Assembly (NCBI RefSeq): GCF_000720725.1 | Contig: NZ_JOCQ01000019.1 | Span: forward strand, 1 to 64,000 | Reading direction: 5' to 3' | Source: Streptomyces rimosus subsp. rimosus | Lineage (GTDB): Bacteria > Actinomycetota > Actinomycetes > Streptomycetales > Streptomycetaceae | Length of the DNA stretch: 64,000 bases | Part shown: piece by piece, positions 50,187 through 59,761 of the stretch | Position numbering within the stretch: the stretch's first letter is position 1 | Layout: each line of letters opens with the position of its first letter | Program-made: the position numbers and the translations under genes | Notes under the pieces: generated by a model | The model's input: only the letters and a program-made list of their open reading frames with translations | Databases searched by the model: none | Told to the model about the DNA's origin: nothing

Positions 50187-51386
50187 TCAGGCGGAGCTCC
50201 CGGACGGCCCCAGCGCCGCGTACACCGCCTCGACCAGCGACAGGTTGCGGGTGTCGTCGCCCGTCGTGCCGCCTCCGAACTTGTTCATCACATACGCGTA
50301 CGCCAGCCGGTTCTCCGGGTCGGCGAAGGCGAGCGAGCCGCCCGCGCCGCCGTGGCCGAAGGCCGCCCGGTTCGGACCGTAGAAGCCGGCCGTGTTGAGC
50401 ATGTAGCCGCCGGCCCAGGCGAACGGCAGGGCGGAATCCGGCACGAACGCGCTGAGCACCAGGTCGGGTTCGTCGGGCCGGCTCTGCCGCTCCCGCAGCG
50501 CGGCGAGGGTGCCGGGGCCGACCAGTTCGCCGTCGGTCAGCGCACGGTAGACCGCCGCCAGACCGCGCGCGGTCGCGTTCCCGTTGGAGGCGGGGATCTC
50601 GGCCGAGCGGCACGCGGCGCTGTTCACGTCGCCCGCGGGCAGGTGGCGCATGGCGAGCGCCAGCGGGGCGAACGGGTGGACGTCCAGGGACCGGATGGTC
50701 CCGTCCGGCACCCCGGGGAACGAGCTGTTGAGGGTGCCGTCGCCGCCCAGGCCGATCATCCGGGCGCAGCGGTGGTGCTCGGCGGCCGGGGTGCCGATGT
50801 ACAGGTCGGCGCCGAGCGGTCCGGTGATCTCCGTACGCAGGAACGTGCCGAGCGAGAGCCCGGTGATCCGCCGCACCACCTCACCGACCAGAAAACCGAA
50901 GCTGACGGCGTGATAGCCCTGCGCCGTGCCCGGCTCCCACCACGGCTCGGTGGCGGCCAGCACCGCGCACGTCTTCTCCCAGTCGTAGACGTCCTCGGGT
51001 GTCAGGCGCTCCCGCGGCCCGATGAGGCCCGCGCGGTGCGAGAGCAGCCAGCGCACCGGTATGTCACCCTTTCCGGCCTGCGCGAACTCCGGCCAGTAGC
51101 GGGAGACCGGCGCGTCCAGGTCCAACTCGCCGCGGTCGGCGAGCAGATGGGCGCAGAGCGCGGTCATGCCCTTGCTCGTCGAGTAGACGTTGACCAGGGT
51201 GTCGCGCTCCCAGGCGCGGGTACGGTCCGCGTCGGCGTGTCCGCCCCACAGATCGACGACGAACTCACCGTCCCGGACCACCGCGAGCGCCGCGCCCACC
51301 TCGCCGCGTTCGGCGAAGTTGCGCGCGAACTCGTCCCGTACGGTTGCGAACTCGGGGGCGCAGGTGCCTTGAACGGCTGTGGTCAC
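50187..51386 (-). CDS. Serine hydrolase, class C beta-lactamase/EstB type
   Basis: 399-residue cytoplasmic protein. The active-site Ser-X-X-Lys is STSK in NVYSTSKGMTALCAHLLAD. The second motif is YHAVSF in place of Y-X-N, and the third region HGGAGGSLAFADPE resembles H-X-G. Such enzymes are esterases or peptidases rather than true beta-lactamases. It is a paralogue of the protein at 58212-59426. Substrate unknown. Confidence 0.9.
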   Translation of the reverse strand: MTTAVQGTCAPEFATVRDEFARNFAERGEVGAALAVVRDGEFVVDLWGGHADADRTRAWERDTLVNVYSTSKGMTALCAHLLADRGELDLDAPVSRYWPEFAQAGKGDIPVRWLLSHRAGLIGPRERLTPEDVYDWEKTCAVLAATEPWWEPGTAQGYHAVSFGFLVGEVVRRITGLSLGTFLRTEITGPLGADLYIGTPAAEHHRCARMIGLGGDGTLNSSFPGVPDGTIRSLDVHPFAPLALAMRHLPAGDVNSAACRSAEIPASNGNATARGLAAVYRALTDGELVGPGTLAALRERQSRPDEPDLVLSAFVPDSALPFAWAGGYMLNTAGFYGPNRAAFGHGGAGGSLAFADPENRLAYAYVMNKFGGGTTGDDTRNLSLVEAVYAALGPSGSSA

Positions 51387-51687
51387 GGTCGCCGGCTCCT
51401 CACGGGGAAAGACGGTTGCCCTGGCAAGCTAACTGCGGCTCGCCGCTCCGTCCAGGGCGGGTCGGGGCGGGAGCGCAGCGGTGCCGGAACCGGTGTCATA
51501 TCCCCGGACCGGTGACGCTGTCCGCTGGTGTGCGGGCGCCGCCGCGATTGCGGAAAGGTGCCTGTTGAAGCCGTCAAGTCGGGGCCCCGGTAACCCCGTT
51601 GGCGAGTAATCTGCCCGGTGTGGAACGCGGCCGTCCCGGGGGGCGGGACGGGCCCGTCCGCGCGGAACCCCCATGGTGAGGCACCAG

Positions 51688-52359
51688 ATGTCTGTGCAGG
51701 AATTGCTCGCGGGTCTGGAGCGGGCTGCCGGCGCGCGGGAGCGCCGCGTGTGGGCAGTTCGGTGCGCGCATGCGCTGGGGCTGGAGGGGATCGCGGTCTC
51801 CCTGCGGCGGGGCGCCGAGCTGGTCTGGTTCAGCGACGACATCAGCGCGCGGCTGGAGGACGCCCAGTTCACCCTCGGCGAGGGGCCGGGGCTGACGGCG
51901 GACTTCGACGAGGTGACCTGCCACGTGGCGGATCTGGCCGGGGGCGCCGGCGGCCGGTGGCCGCAGTTCGCCGACGAAGCCGGATCCCTGGGCGTGCGCG
52001 CCGTGTTCGTGTGGCCCGTCCGTTCCGGGGGCGCACAGCTCGGCACCCTGACCGGGTACCGCCGGACGCCGGGGCCGCTGACCGGCCAACAGGTCGCGGA
52101 CGGGCTGCTGGTGGCCGACGCGCTGGCAGGCCGGGTGCTGGCCTGGCGGCCGGACACCGACGAAGCCGGCAACGGGCCGGGAACCGCGGGCGCGGTCGAC
52201 CTGCACCGGACCGAGGTGCACCAGGCCACCGGCGTGCTCAGCTGCCAGCTCGGCGTCCCGCTGGAGGAGGCGCTGCTACGGCTGCGGGCCCGGGCCTTCG
52301 CCTCCGGCCAGCCCCTGCACGACACCGCCCGCGCGATCCTGCGGGCTCTCCCTCCGTAA
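51688..52359 (+). CDS. GAF-ANTAR regulator, first of a pair
   Basis: 223-residue protein. A GAF-like sensor (residues 1-150; FTLGEGPGLTADFDEVTCHV, AVFVWPVRSGGAQLGTL) is followed by a C-terminal ANTAR RNA-binding domain (VHQATGVLSCQLGVPLEEAL). ANTAR proteins act as antiterminators on hairpin RNAs. ATG 51688 follows GGTGAGG; ATG 51673 is possible. A second GAF-ANTAR gene follows on the same strand. The 286-bp gap before it (51387-51672) shows nothing recognisable. Confidence 0.85.
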   Translation: MSVQELLAGLERAAGARERRVWAVRCAHALGLEGIAVSLRRGAELVWFSDDISARLEDAQFTLGEGPGLTADFDEVTCHVADLAGGAGGRWPQFADEAGSLGVRAVFVWPVRSGGAQLGTLTGYRRTPGPLTGQQVADGLLVADALAGRVLAWRPDTDEAGNGPGTAGAVDLHRTEVHQATGVLSCQLGVPLEEALLRLRARAFASGQPLHDTARAILRALPP

Positions 52360-52418
52360 CCCGCCGCCCCGGCGGCCGCGCCACCGCGGTCCGCGTCACG
52401 CACCCAGGAGCCAAGGAC

Positions 52419-53171
52419 ATGAGCAGGGAAGAGAAGATCAGCCGGACCTTCGTGGAACTCGCCGACACCCTCGTCGCCGACTTCGACGTCATCGACTTCC
52501 TGCAGCAGCTGACCATCCGCTGCTGCGACATCTTCGCCGTCACCGATGCCGCGGTCGTACTGGCCTACCCGGGACCGCAGCTGTACAGTCCGGCGCCCTG
52601 CGACCCCAGCCCCGCCCTCTCCGAGGTCCTGGACCTCGCCGTGCGCGCCGGCCCTGCCCACGACGCCTACCGCTGCGCCACGGCCATCGCGCCCGGCCAC
52701 CTCGCCACCGCGCCCGCCGCCTGGCACGACTTCGCCGTACCGGCCAGGGCTGCCGGCTACACCTACGCCAGCGCCGTCCCTCTGCGGTTACGTCAGGAGA
52801 CCCTCGGCAGTCTGCTGCTCCTGCGCACCACGGACAGCCCCCTGCCCCCCGACGATCTGGCCGTGGCCCAGGCATTCGCCGACGCGGCCACCATCGGCCT
52901 CCTCCACGCCCGCACCCTCCAGAACGCGCACACGGTCAACGAACAGCTCCACACAGCCCTGCACAGCCGCATCCTCATCGAACAGGCCAAAGGATTCCTT
53001 GCCGCCCGCCGCCGCATCTCCCTGACCACCGCCTTCGAAACCATGCGCCGCCACGCCCGCCACCACCACCTGCTGCTCACCGCCGTAGCACGTGGTGTCG
53101 TGGCCACCGGCGCGCTTCCCGTACCGTCGTCCGCTCCCCGGTACCGGGTCGGCGACACCACACCGGAGTAG
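52419..53171 (+). CDS. GAF-ANTAR regulator, second of a pair
   Basis: 250-residue protein with a GAF sensor (about 15-160; AVPLRLRQETLGSLLLLRT) and an ANTAR domain (ALHSRILIEQAKGFLAARRR, then TTAFETMRRHARHHH). ATG 52419 follows a CAGGAGCCAAGGA site. It likely senses a small ligand or redox cue and regulates by transcription antitermination. The partner RNA is unknown. Confidence 0.87.
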   Translation: MSREEKISRTFVELADTLVADFDVIDFLQQLTIRCCDIFAVTDAAVVLAYPGPQLYSPAPCDPSPALSEVLDLAVRAGPAHDAYRCATAIAPGHLATAPAAWHDFAVPARAAGYTYASAVPLRLRQETLGSLLLLRTTDSPLPPDDLAVAQAFADAATIGLLHARTLQNAHTVNEQLHTALHSRILIEQAKGFLAARRRISLTTAFETMRRHARHHHLLLTAVARGVVATGALPVPSSAPRYRVGDTTPE

Positions 53172-53223
53172 GTCCGTGCGCCGTGCAGGGCGCCCCGGCC
53201 GGTACGTACGGGGGGCCCGGCCC

Positions 53224-55269
53224 TCACACCGCCGTCCGCTCCCGGTGTGAGGAGTCCTCGTCCAGCAGCCGGGCCGCCATGTTGTCCAGTGCGCGGGCCA
53301 GGCGGGCGCGGTCCTCGGGGTCCTCGGCGGTCCAGCCCTCCAGGCGGTCGTCCAGCCAGCCGCGCCAGGCGACGATCAGCCGGTCGATCTCGGTGCGGCC
53401 CGCCTCGGTCGGCTCCAGGCGGCCGTTGTCCCCGTAGCGTGCGTAGCCGGACTTCACCACCCGGGTGAAGATCGGCTCCAGGACCTCGTCGGGCATCCGG
53501 TGCGCCTGGGCGACGGCCGTCAGGGACGTCTCGCCGTGGATGCGCGTACGCCAGTGGATCTGGCCCAGCGCCCATGCCTGGCCGGGTGTGAGCGGGCTGC
53601 CGGACGCGGCCAGCACCTCCAGGCTCACCGGGCCCTCCGCCTTGCGCATCACCCGGGCCACCGCGCGCTCCAGCTGCTGGTCGGAGTCGGTGGAGTCGGG
53701 CGCCGCGAAGCCCTCGCCCAGGTCGCCGGCCGCGGCCCGCGCGCTGTCCCGCAGCGGTACTTCTTTGAGGAACCACGCCACCAGGAACCCGGCCAGCGCG
53801 ACCGGCACCACCCACTGGAAGACGTGGTTGACGGTGTCCGCGTACGCGTCGATCACCGGTCTGGCCTGCGCGTTGGGCAGGCGGTGCAGGGCCTGGGGGC
53901 TCGCGGCGGCTTCCGGTGGCACGCCCGGGGACCTGGCCAGGGCCGCCTTCAGGTTGGGTTCGAGGCGGTTGCTGTAGAGCGTGCCGAAGACGGCGGTGCC
54001 GAAGGAGGAGCCGAGGGTACGGAAGAAGGTCACGCCGGAGGTCGCCGAGCCCAGCTCGTGGTAGTTGACCGTGTTCTGCACGGCGATCGTCAGGACCTGC
54101 ATGGCCAGGCCGATGCCCAGGCCGAGCACGAACATGTACAGCGACTCCAGCCATACACCGGTGTCCGCGCCCATGGTGGACATCAGGTACAGGCCGAGGC
54201 ACATCACTGCCGTACCGATGATGGGGAAGACGCGGTAGCGGCCGGTGCGGCTGACGACGACGCCGGAGAGCATCGAGGTGCCCAGCAGCCCGGCGACCAT
54301 CGGCAGCGTCCGCACGCCCGACATGGTTGCCGACACCCCGTCCACGAACTGGAGGTACGTCGGCAGGTACGTCATCGCGCCGAGCATCGCGAAGCCGACG
54401 ATGAAGCTGAGTACCGAGCAGACGGTGAAGACGGGGTTGCGGAACAGGTGCATGGGGAGCATCGGTTCCTTGGCCCGCAGCTCCACGACGACGAAGGCGG
54501 CCAGCAATACCGCCGAGCCGGCGAACAGCCCGATGATGACCGCCGAGCCCCAGGCGTACTCGTTGCCGCCCCACTCCAGGCCGAGGACCAGCCCGGAGGC
54601 GCCCAGCGCGACCAGCACGATGCCGAGGTAGTCGATGAGCGGGCGTACGGCGGACCGGACGGCCGGGATCGTGCGGGCCGCCATGACGACCATGACGATC
54701 GCGATGGGGATGTTGACGTAGAAGCACCAGCGCCAGGACGCGTGGTCGGTGAACAGGCCGCCCAGGGTGGGCCCGACGACGGTCGTCACGCCGAAGACGG
54801 CGCCCAGCGCGCCCTGGTACTTGCCGCGTTCGCGCAGCGGGATGACGTCGGCGATCAGCGCCATCGCGGTGACCATCAGGCCACCGCCGCCGACGCCCTG
54901 CACGGCGCGGGCGACGACCAGCATCAGCATCGACGTGGAGGCGCCGGCCAGGATGGAGCCGCCGACGAAGACCACCGCGCTCACCTGAAAGATGATCTTC
55001 CGGCCGAAGAGGTCGCCGAACTTGCCGACCAGCACCGTCGAGACGGTCTCCGCCAGCAGGTACGCCGTCACCACCCACGCCATGTGCCCGCCGCCGCCCA
55101 GATCGGCCACGATCGTGGGCAGCGCGGTCGACACGATCGTCTGGTCGAGCGCGGCCAGCAGCATGCCGAGCACGATCGTGGTGAAGACGAGGTTGGTACG
55201 GCGGCGGCTGAGCGCGGGCGGAGCGCTGCGCGCTTCGGGGGCGGGGGCGTGCGCGGCGGCCGTGGTCAT
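53224..55269 (-). CDS. DHA2-family MFS multidrug exporter with C-terminal winged-helix domain
   Basis: 681-residue protein. A 14-TM EmrB/QacA-type exporter (ALDQTIVSTALPTIVADLGG, GKFGDLFGRKIIFQV, ARAVQGVGGGGLMVTAMALI) fills the first 530 residues. A cytoplasmic extension of about 150 residues follows, with a MarR-like winged helix (GETSLTAVAQAHRMPDEVLE, VVKSGYARYGDNGRLEPTEA). Such fusions recur in Streptomyces; the tail may modulate transport or sense substrate. The start is set at 55269 (MTTAAAHAPAPEARSAPP). Confidence 0.9.
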   Translation of the reverse strand: MTTAAAHAPAPEARSAPPALSRRRTNLVFTTIVLGMLLAALDQTIVSTALPTIVADLGGGGHMAWVVTAYLLAETVSTVLVGKFGDLFGRKIIFQVSAVVFVGGSILAGASTSMLMLVVARAVQGVGGGGLMVTAMALIADVIPLRERGKYQGALGAVFGVTTVVGPTLGGLFTDHASWRWCFYVNIPIAIVMVVMAARTIPAVRSAVRPLIDYLGIVLVALGASGLVLGLEWGGNEYAWGSAVIIGLFAGSAVLLAAFVVVELRAKEPMLPMHLFRNPVFTVCSVLSFIVGFAMLGAMTYLPTYLQFVDGVSATMSGVRTLPMVAGLLGTSMLSGVVVSRTGRYRVFPIIGTAVMCLGLYLMSTMGADTGVWLESLYMFVLGLGIGLAMQVLTIAVQNTVNYHELGSATSGVTFFRTLGSSFGTAVFGTLYSNRLEPNLKAALARSPGVPPEAAASPQALHRLPNAQARPVIDAYADTVNHVFQWVVPVALAGFLVAWFLKEVPLRDSARAAAGDLGEGFAAPDSTDSDQQLERAVARVMRKAEGPVSLEVLAASGSPLTPGQAWALGQIHWRTRIHGETSLTAVAQAHRMPDEVLEPIFTRVVKSGYARYGDNGRLEPTEAGRTEIDRLIVAWRGWLDDRLEGWTAEDPEDRARLARALDNMAARLLDEDSSHRERTAV

Positions 55270-55359
55270 GCGTCCAAGCCTTTGCGCCAATGGCCCGCTT
55301 CGCCACCTTTTGCTGCCGCGGGGGTGACGCACCGTTGCGGTTTCGCGGCCCGTGGGCTC

Positions 55360-55376
55360 TTGCGACCCGTTTGCAG
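55360..55376 (+). promoter_or_regulatory. Nur-like operator upstream of the Co/Ni transporter genes
   Basis: TTGCGA-CCCGT-TTGCAG closely matches the Streptomyces Nur box (tTGCaa-N5-ttGCAA, recalled from sodF and nik promoters). It lies 44 bp before the first transporter gene. Nickel-bound Nur represses nickel uptake, so this implies nickel control and nickel as the main substrate. Confidence 0.68.
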
Positions 55377-55419
55377 TACGTCCACGATGAGAGGACTGCG
55401 CGGCTGAGCGGAGACCCTG

Positions 55420-56583
55420 ATGCACGTACCCGACGGATTCATCGACGCCCCCGTTTCGGCCGCCGCCGGTGTCCTCGCCGCTGCCGCCGTCGCGGTCAGC
55501 CTGCGCGGCGCCCGCCGCGAACTGGGCGGCCACCGGCCGGACGGGCCGGACCTCGCACCCGGCGCCGAGCGCACCGCGCCGCTCGCCGGGCTGGTCGCCG
55601 CCTTCATCTTCGCCGTGCAGATGCTCAACTTCCCCGTCGCCGCCGGGACCAGCGGACACCTGCTCGGCGGCGCGCTGGCCGCGATCCTCGTCGGCCCGTA
55701 CACAGGAGTGCTCTGCGTCTCCGTCGTGCTGCTCATGCAGGGCGTGCTCTTCGCGGACGGCGGGCTGACCGCGCTGGGCGTGAACATCACCGACATGGCG
55801 GTGGTGACCGTCCTCGTCGCGTACGGGATCTTCCGCGGCCTGGTCAAGGTGCTGCCGCGCGGGCGCCGCGCGGTCACGGCCGCGGCCTTCGTGGCCGCGG
55901 CCGTCTCCGTACCGGCCGCCGCCGTCGCCTTCACCGGCATGTACGCGCTGGGCGGCACCACCGACGTACCGATCGGCACCGTCTTCGCGGCCATGACCGG
56001 CGTGCACGTCCTCATCGGCCTCGGCGAGGCTGCCATCACCGCGCTGACCGTCGGCGCGGTCCTCGCCGTGCGCCCCGACCTCGTGTACGGGGCGCGCGGG
56101 CTGGCCAAGCCGCTCGAACTGCGGACTTCCCCCTTGGCCGGGCCCGCGGCAGGGCGGGAGCCTTCCGGAGAGCCGGCGGACACGCCCGACGCCCCGCGGC
56201 CCGTCGCCGCCCGGCGCTCCACCCGCCGCGTCTGGCTGGCCGGGGTCGCCGCCGCGCTCGTCTGCGCGGGCGGCGTCAGCTACTACGCCTCCACCAGCCC
56301 GGACGGCCTGGAGAAGGTCGCCCAGGACGAAGGCATGGACGCCAAGGCAGAGGACCACGCGGCGAAGGACTCGCCGCTGGCCGACTACAGCGTCAAGGAC
56401 ATCGCGAACCCGCGGATCTCGGGCGGGCTCGCCGGGGTGATCGGGGTGGGGGCGACGCTCGCCGTCGGGACCGGGGTCTTCGTCGTCGTACGGCGGCGGC
56501 GTGGCGCGGCCCGGGACACCGCCGTGGCGGATGCCGCCACCGGAGACGCCACGCAGCCGCGGCACACGCCGGAGTCGGCCTGA
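55420..56583 (+). CDS. cbiM: Energy-coupling factor S-component CbiM/NikM fused to a CbiN/PDGLE domain
   Basis: 387-residue membrane protein. It begins MHVPDGFID, whose His2 forms the N-terminal metal-binding site of CbiM/NikM. About seven TM helices follow (GLVAAFIFAVQMLNFPVAAG, GTSGHLLGGALAAILVGPYT). The C-terminal 120 residues form a PDGLE/CbiN-like domain with TSPDGLEKVAQDEGM and one final helix. It binds and moves Co2+ or Ni2+ with CbiQ and CbiO. The fusion is normal in actinobacteria. Confidence 0.93.
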   Translation: MHVPDGFIDAPVSAAAGVLAAAAVAVSLRGARRELGGHRPDGPDLAPGAERTAPLAGLVAAFIFAVQMLNFPVAAGTSGHLLGGALAAILVGPYTGVLCVSVVLLMQGVLFADGGLTALGVNITDMAVVTVLVAYGIFRGLVKVLPRGRRAVTAAAFVAAAVSVPAAAVAFTGMYALGGTTDVPIGTVFAAMTGVHVLIGLGEAAITALTVGAVLAVRPDLVYGARGLAKPLELRTSPLAGPAAGREPSGEPADTPDAPRPVAARRSTRRVWLAGVAAALVCAGGVSYYASTSPDGLEKVAQDEGMDAKAEDHAAKDSPLADYSVKDIANPRISGGLAGVIGVGATLAVGTGVFVVVRRRRGAARDTAVADAATGDATQPRHTPESA

Positions 56584-56584
56584 C

Positions 56585-57346
56585 ATGGGTGCCGGGCACG
56601 CCCACAAGCTCTACCGGCCCGCGCACTCGCCGGTGCACGCACTGCCGCCGCACTGCAAGATCGCCGCGGTCCTCTGCTTCGTCCTGGCCGTCGTCGCCAC
56701 CCCGCGCACCGCCCTGTGGGCCTTCGCCCTGTACGCGCTGCTGCTCGCCGCGGTGGCAGCGGCGGCGCGAGTGCCCGCCGGGTTCCTGCTGAAGCGGCTG
56801 CTCATCGAGGTGCCGTTCGTGGCGTTCGCGGTCCTGATGCCGTTCGTCGCCACCGGGCCGCGGGTGCATATCCTCGGGCTGTCCCTGAGCGAGTCCGGGC
56901 TCTGGGGCGCCTGGAACATCCTCGCCAAGGGCACGCTCGGCGTCGCCGCCTCCGTCCTGCTGGCCGCCACCACCGAACTGCGCGGTCTGCTGCTCGGCCT
57001 GCAACGGCTGCGGATGCCGCCGCTGCTCGTCCAGATCGCCTCGTTCATGATCCGGTACGGCGACGTCATCGCCGACGAGCTGCGGCGGATGCGCATCGCC
57101 CGCCTCTCCCGCGGCTTCGAGGCGCGCGGCGTACGCCACTGGGGCGTCCTCGCGAAGTCCGCCGGCGCCCTGTTCATCCGCTCCTACGAGCGCGGCGAAC
57201 GCGTCCACCTCGCCATGGTCAGCCGCGGCTACACGGGCACCCTGCCCGTACCGGACGCCGCCCCCGCGACCGGTGGGCAGTGGTCGCGGGCCGCCGCCCT
57301 GCCCGCCGCCGCCCTCGCCGTCTGCCTGCTGGGATGGACGCTGTGA
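56585..57346 (+). CDS. cbiQ: Energy-coupling factor transmembrane protein CbiQ
   Basis: 253-residue T-component with about five TM helices and the coupling motifs RMRIARLSRGFEARG and LAMVSRGYTG (A-R-G-like signatures). ATG 56585 is 1 bp after the CbiM stop. It links the S-component to the ATPase. Confidence 0.92.
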   Translation: MGAGHAHKLYRPAHSPVHALPPHCKIAAVLCFVLAVVATPRTALWAFALYALLLAAVAAAARVPAGFLLKRLLIEVPFVAFAVLMPFVATGPRVHILGLSLSESGLWGAWNILAKGTLGVAASVLLAATTELRGLLLGLQRLRMPPLLVQIASFMIRYGDVIADELRRMRIARLSRGFEARGVRHWGVLAKSAGALFIRSYERGERVHLAMVSRGYTGTLPVPDAAPATGGQWSRAAALPAAALAVCLLGWTL

Positions 57347-58122
57347 CCACCGCACCCGTACGTACGGCCCCCGCGCCCTCCCTGAAGATCGCCGGGCTGG
57401 CCTACGCCTACCCCGACGGCCACCAGGCCCTCTTCGGTGTCGACCTGACCGTGGCGCGCGGCGAGCGGGTCGCGCTGCTCGGCCCGAACGGCGCGGGCAA
57501 GACCACGCTCGTCCTGCACCTGAACGGCATCCTCGCGCCCGGTGCCGGCACGGTCACGGTCGCCGGGCTGCCCGTCGTACGGCGGCACCTCGCCGAGATC
57601 CGCCGCCGCGTCGGCATCGTCTTCCAGGACCCCGACGACCAGCTGTTCATGCCCACCGTCCGGGAGGACGTGGCGTTCGGGCCCGCCGCGGCCGGGCTGC
57701 GCGGCGCGGCCCTCGACGCGCGGGTGACGGAAGCGCTCGGCCGGGTCGGCATGGCGGAGTTCGCCGACCGCCCGCCGCACCACCTCTCCTTCGGGCAGCG
57801 CCGCCGGGTCGCGGTCGCGACGGTGCTCGCGATGCGCCCGGAGATCCTCGTCCTGGACGAGCCGTCGTCCAACCTCGACCCCGCCTCGCGCCGTGAACTG
57901 GCGGACATCCTGCGGGTGTTGGACGTGACGGTGCTGATGGTCACACACGACCTGCCGTACGCGCTCGAACTGTGCCCGCGCAGCGTCGTGCTGTCCGAAG
58001 GCGTCATCGCCGCCGACGGGCCGACACAGGAACTGCTGAGCGACGCGGACCTGATGGCCGCGCACCGACTCGAACTCCCCTTCGGATTCGACCCGCGCTC
58101 TGTGACGATCCCCACGTCCTGA
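57334..58122 (+). CDS. cbiO: Energy-coupling factor ATP-binding protein CbiO
   Basis: 262-residue ATPase: Walker A GPNGAGKTT, Q-loop FQDPDDQLFMPTVREDVAFG, signature LSFGQRRR, Walker B ILVLDEPSSNLDP. LSFGQ replaces the usual LSGGQ, a feature of CbiO-like ATPases. ATG 57334 overlaps CbiQ by 13 nt; a GTG at 57343 with a GTGA overlap is an alternative. Confidence 0.93.
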   Translation: MDAVTTAPVRTAPAPSLKIAGLAYAYPDGHQALFGVDLTVARGERVALLGPNGAGKTTLVLHLNGILAPGAGTVTVAGLPVVRRHLAEIRRRVGIVFQDPDDQLFMPTVREDVAFGPAAAGLRGAALDARVTEALGRVGMAEFADRPPHHLSFGQRRRVAVATVLAMRPEILVLDEPSSNLDPASRRELADILRVLDVTVLMVTHDLPYALELCPRSVVLSEGVIAADGPTQELLSDADLMAAHRLELPFGFDPRSVTIPTS

Positions 58123-58211
58123 GGGCACCCCTGGACACCGCGTTCGCCGACGCCCCTGGTCACCAGCACTGATCCGCGCGTTGCACCATTGATAGGTCAC
58201 AAACGCGACGG

Positions 58212-59426
58212 ATGAGTGGGAAGCGGGAAACAGTGGTGGACGTCCAGGGCACGGTCGAGGACGGCTTCGAGCCGGTCCGCGACGCCTTCGCGGCCAACTT
58301 CGCGCGGCGCGGGGAGCGCGGCGCGGCTGTCGCCGTCTACCGGCACGGTCGCAAGATCGTCGACCTGTGGGGCGGCAGCCGGGACGCGGACGGCCCCGAC
58401 GGGGGTACGGACGGCGGCGCCCCCTGGGAAGCGGACACCGCCCAGGTCATCCGCTCCGCCACCAAGGGCGTCGCGGCCATCGTGCCGCTGCTGCTGCACC
58501 AGCGCGGCCTGCTCGACCTGGACGCGCCCGTCGGCACGTACTGGCCCGAGTTCAAGACCGCCGGCAAGGACCGCGTCCTGGTCCGCCACCTCCTCTCGCA
58601 CCGCGCGGGCCTGCCCGTACTGGACACCCCGCTCACCCCGGAACAGGCCCTCGACGGCGTCAGCGGCCCCGCCGCCCTCGCCGCCCAGGCCCCCGCCTGG
58701 ACGCCCGGCGCCGAGCACGGCTACCACGCCCAGACGTACAGCTGGCTGCTGGCCGAGCTGGTCCTGCGGGTCACCGGCCGCAGCATCGGCACCTGGATAT
58801 CCGACGAGATATCCGGGCCGCTCGGCCTGGAGCTGTGGGTCGGCGCCCCCGCCGACGCGCGCGCCCGCGCCGGCCGCCTGGCCGATGTCGAGGCGCCCGC
58901 CCCGCCGGCCGCGGCCGGACTGCGCGTCCGCCCCAAGCGCGACGTCGCCGACGCCTACTGCGACCCCGCCTCCCTCACCCGGCGCGCCTTCGGCGCCATC
59001 ACCCCGGCCCCCGACGAGAACGCCGACGCCTACCGCGCCGCCGAGCTCCCCGCCTCCAACGGCATCGCCACCGCCCGCGCCCTGGCCCGCTGCTACGCGG
59101 CGCTCATCGGCCCCGTCGACGGCCACCCCCGCCTCTTCGCGCCCGCCACGCTCACCCTGGCCCGTACGGAGGAGTCGGCGGGCCCGGACCGCACCCTCGT
59201 CGTGAACACCCGCTTCGGCCTCGGCTACATGCTGCACGGCCCCGCCTCGCCGCTGCTGGCCCCCGGCTCCTTCGGCCACCCCGGCCGCGGCGGCTGCCTG
59301 GCCTTCGCGGACCCCGAGTCCGGTACGGCCTTCGGCTACGTCACCAACGGCATGCAGCAGAACGTGACGGCCGACCCGCGCGCGCAGGCGCTGGTGCGGG
59401 CGCTGCGGGGCGCGCTCGACGCCTGA
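58212..59426 (+). CDS. Serine hydrolase, class C beta-lactamase/EstB type
   Basis: 404-residue cytoplasmic protein with active-site SATK in VIRSATKGVAAIVPLLLHQR, second motif YHAQTYS and third region GHPGRGGCLAFADPE. It is a paralogue of the protein at 50187-51386, sharing RDAFAANFARRGERGAA and ELPASNGIATARALA-type segments. Probable esterase; substrate unknown. Confidence 0.9.
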   Translation: MSGKRETVVDVQGTVEDGFEPVRDAFAANFARRGERGAAVAVYRHGRKIVDLWGGSRDADGPDGGTDGGAPWEADTAQVIRSATKGVAAIVPLLLHQRGLLDLDAPVGTYWPEFKTAGKDRVLVRHLLSHRAGLPVLDTPLTPEQALDGVSGPAALAAQAPAWTPGAEHGYHAQTYSWLLAELVLRVTGRSIGTWISDEISGPLGLELWVGAPADARARAGRLADVEAPAPPAAAGLRVRPKRDVADAYCDPASLTRRAFGAITPAPDENADAYRAAELPASNGIATARALARCYAALIGPVDGHPRLFAPATLTLARTEESAGPDRTLVVNTRFGLGYMLHGPASPLLAPGSFGHPGRGGCLAFADPESGTAFGYVTNGMQQNVTADPRAQALVRALRGALDA

Positions 59427-59505
59427 GCGTGCGGGACGGACGTGTCGTAAGTGACGGGTGGGGCACCCGTACGCCTGACACCCCACCGCACCCGAAGGAG
59501 CCGAC

Positions 59506-59667
59506 ATGGCCGACGAGCGGAAGATGAAGGACCCCCGGGAGGCCGGGCCCGACCGGGACAAGCCGGAGCCGCGGCGCAGCGAGCGGGACCGCAGCGCCGA
59601 GGAGGTCAACGCGGACCAGCCGTCCGTACGCGGCGAGAAGCCGAAGCCGGCGCCGAAGCGGTACTGA
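59506..59667 (+). CDS. Short highly charged protein of unknown function
   Basis: 53-residue protein from ATG 59506 behind GAAGGAG. It is rich in Asp, Glu, Arg, Lys and Pro (MADERKMKDPREAGPDRDKP) and ends PKPAPKRY, probably disordered. A good ribosome site and codon bias support it. No family recognised. Confidence 0.6.
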   Translation: MADERKMKDPREAGPDRDKPEPRRSERDRSAEEVNADQPSVRGEKPKPAPKRY

Positions 59668-59761
59668 CCGGGCGCCCGGCCCGGGCCGCCCACCGGGCAC
59701 GCGGAACACCGCACGTCCACGCGGTCTGTTGCTCCTGAGGCCCATGCGCCAAGGTGTGCGC

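Noticed and set aside
53500..55407. 635-codon plus-strand open frame
   Set aside because: Antisense shadow of the DHA2 exporter. It is His/Asp/Gly-rich and has no fold signature.
55270..55419. Cobalamin riboswitch upstream of CbiM
   Set aside because: I looked for a B12 box (GCCACTG-like) and found none. The Nur-like palindrome explains the region better.
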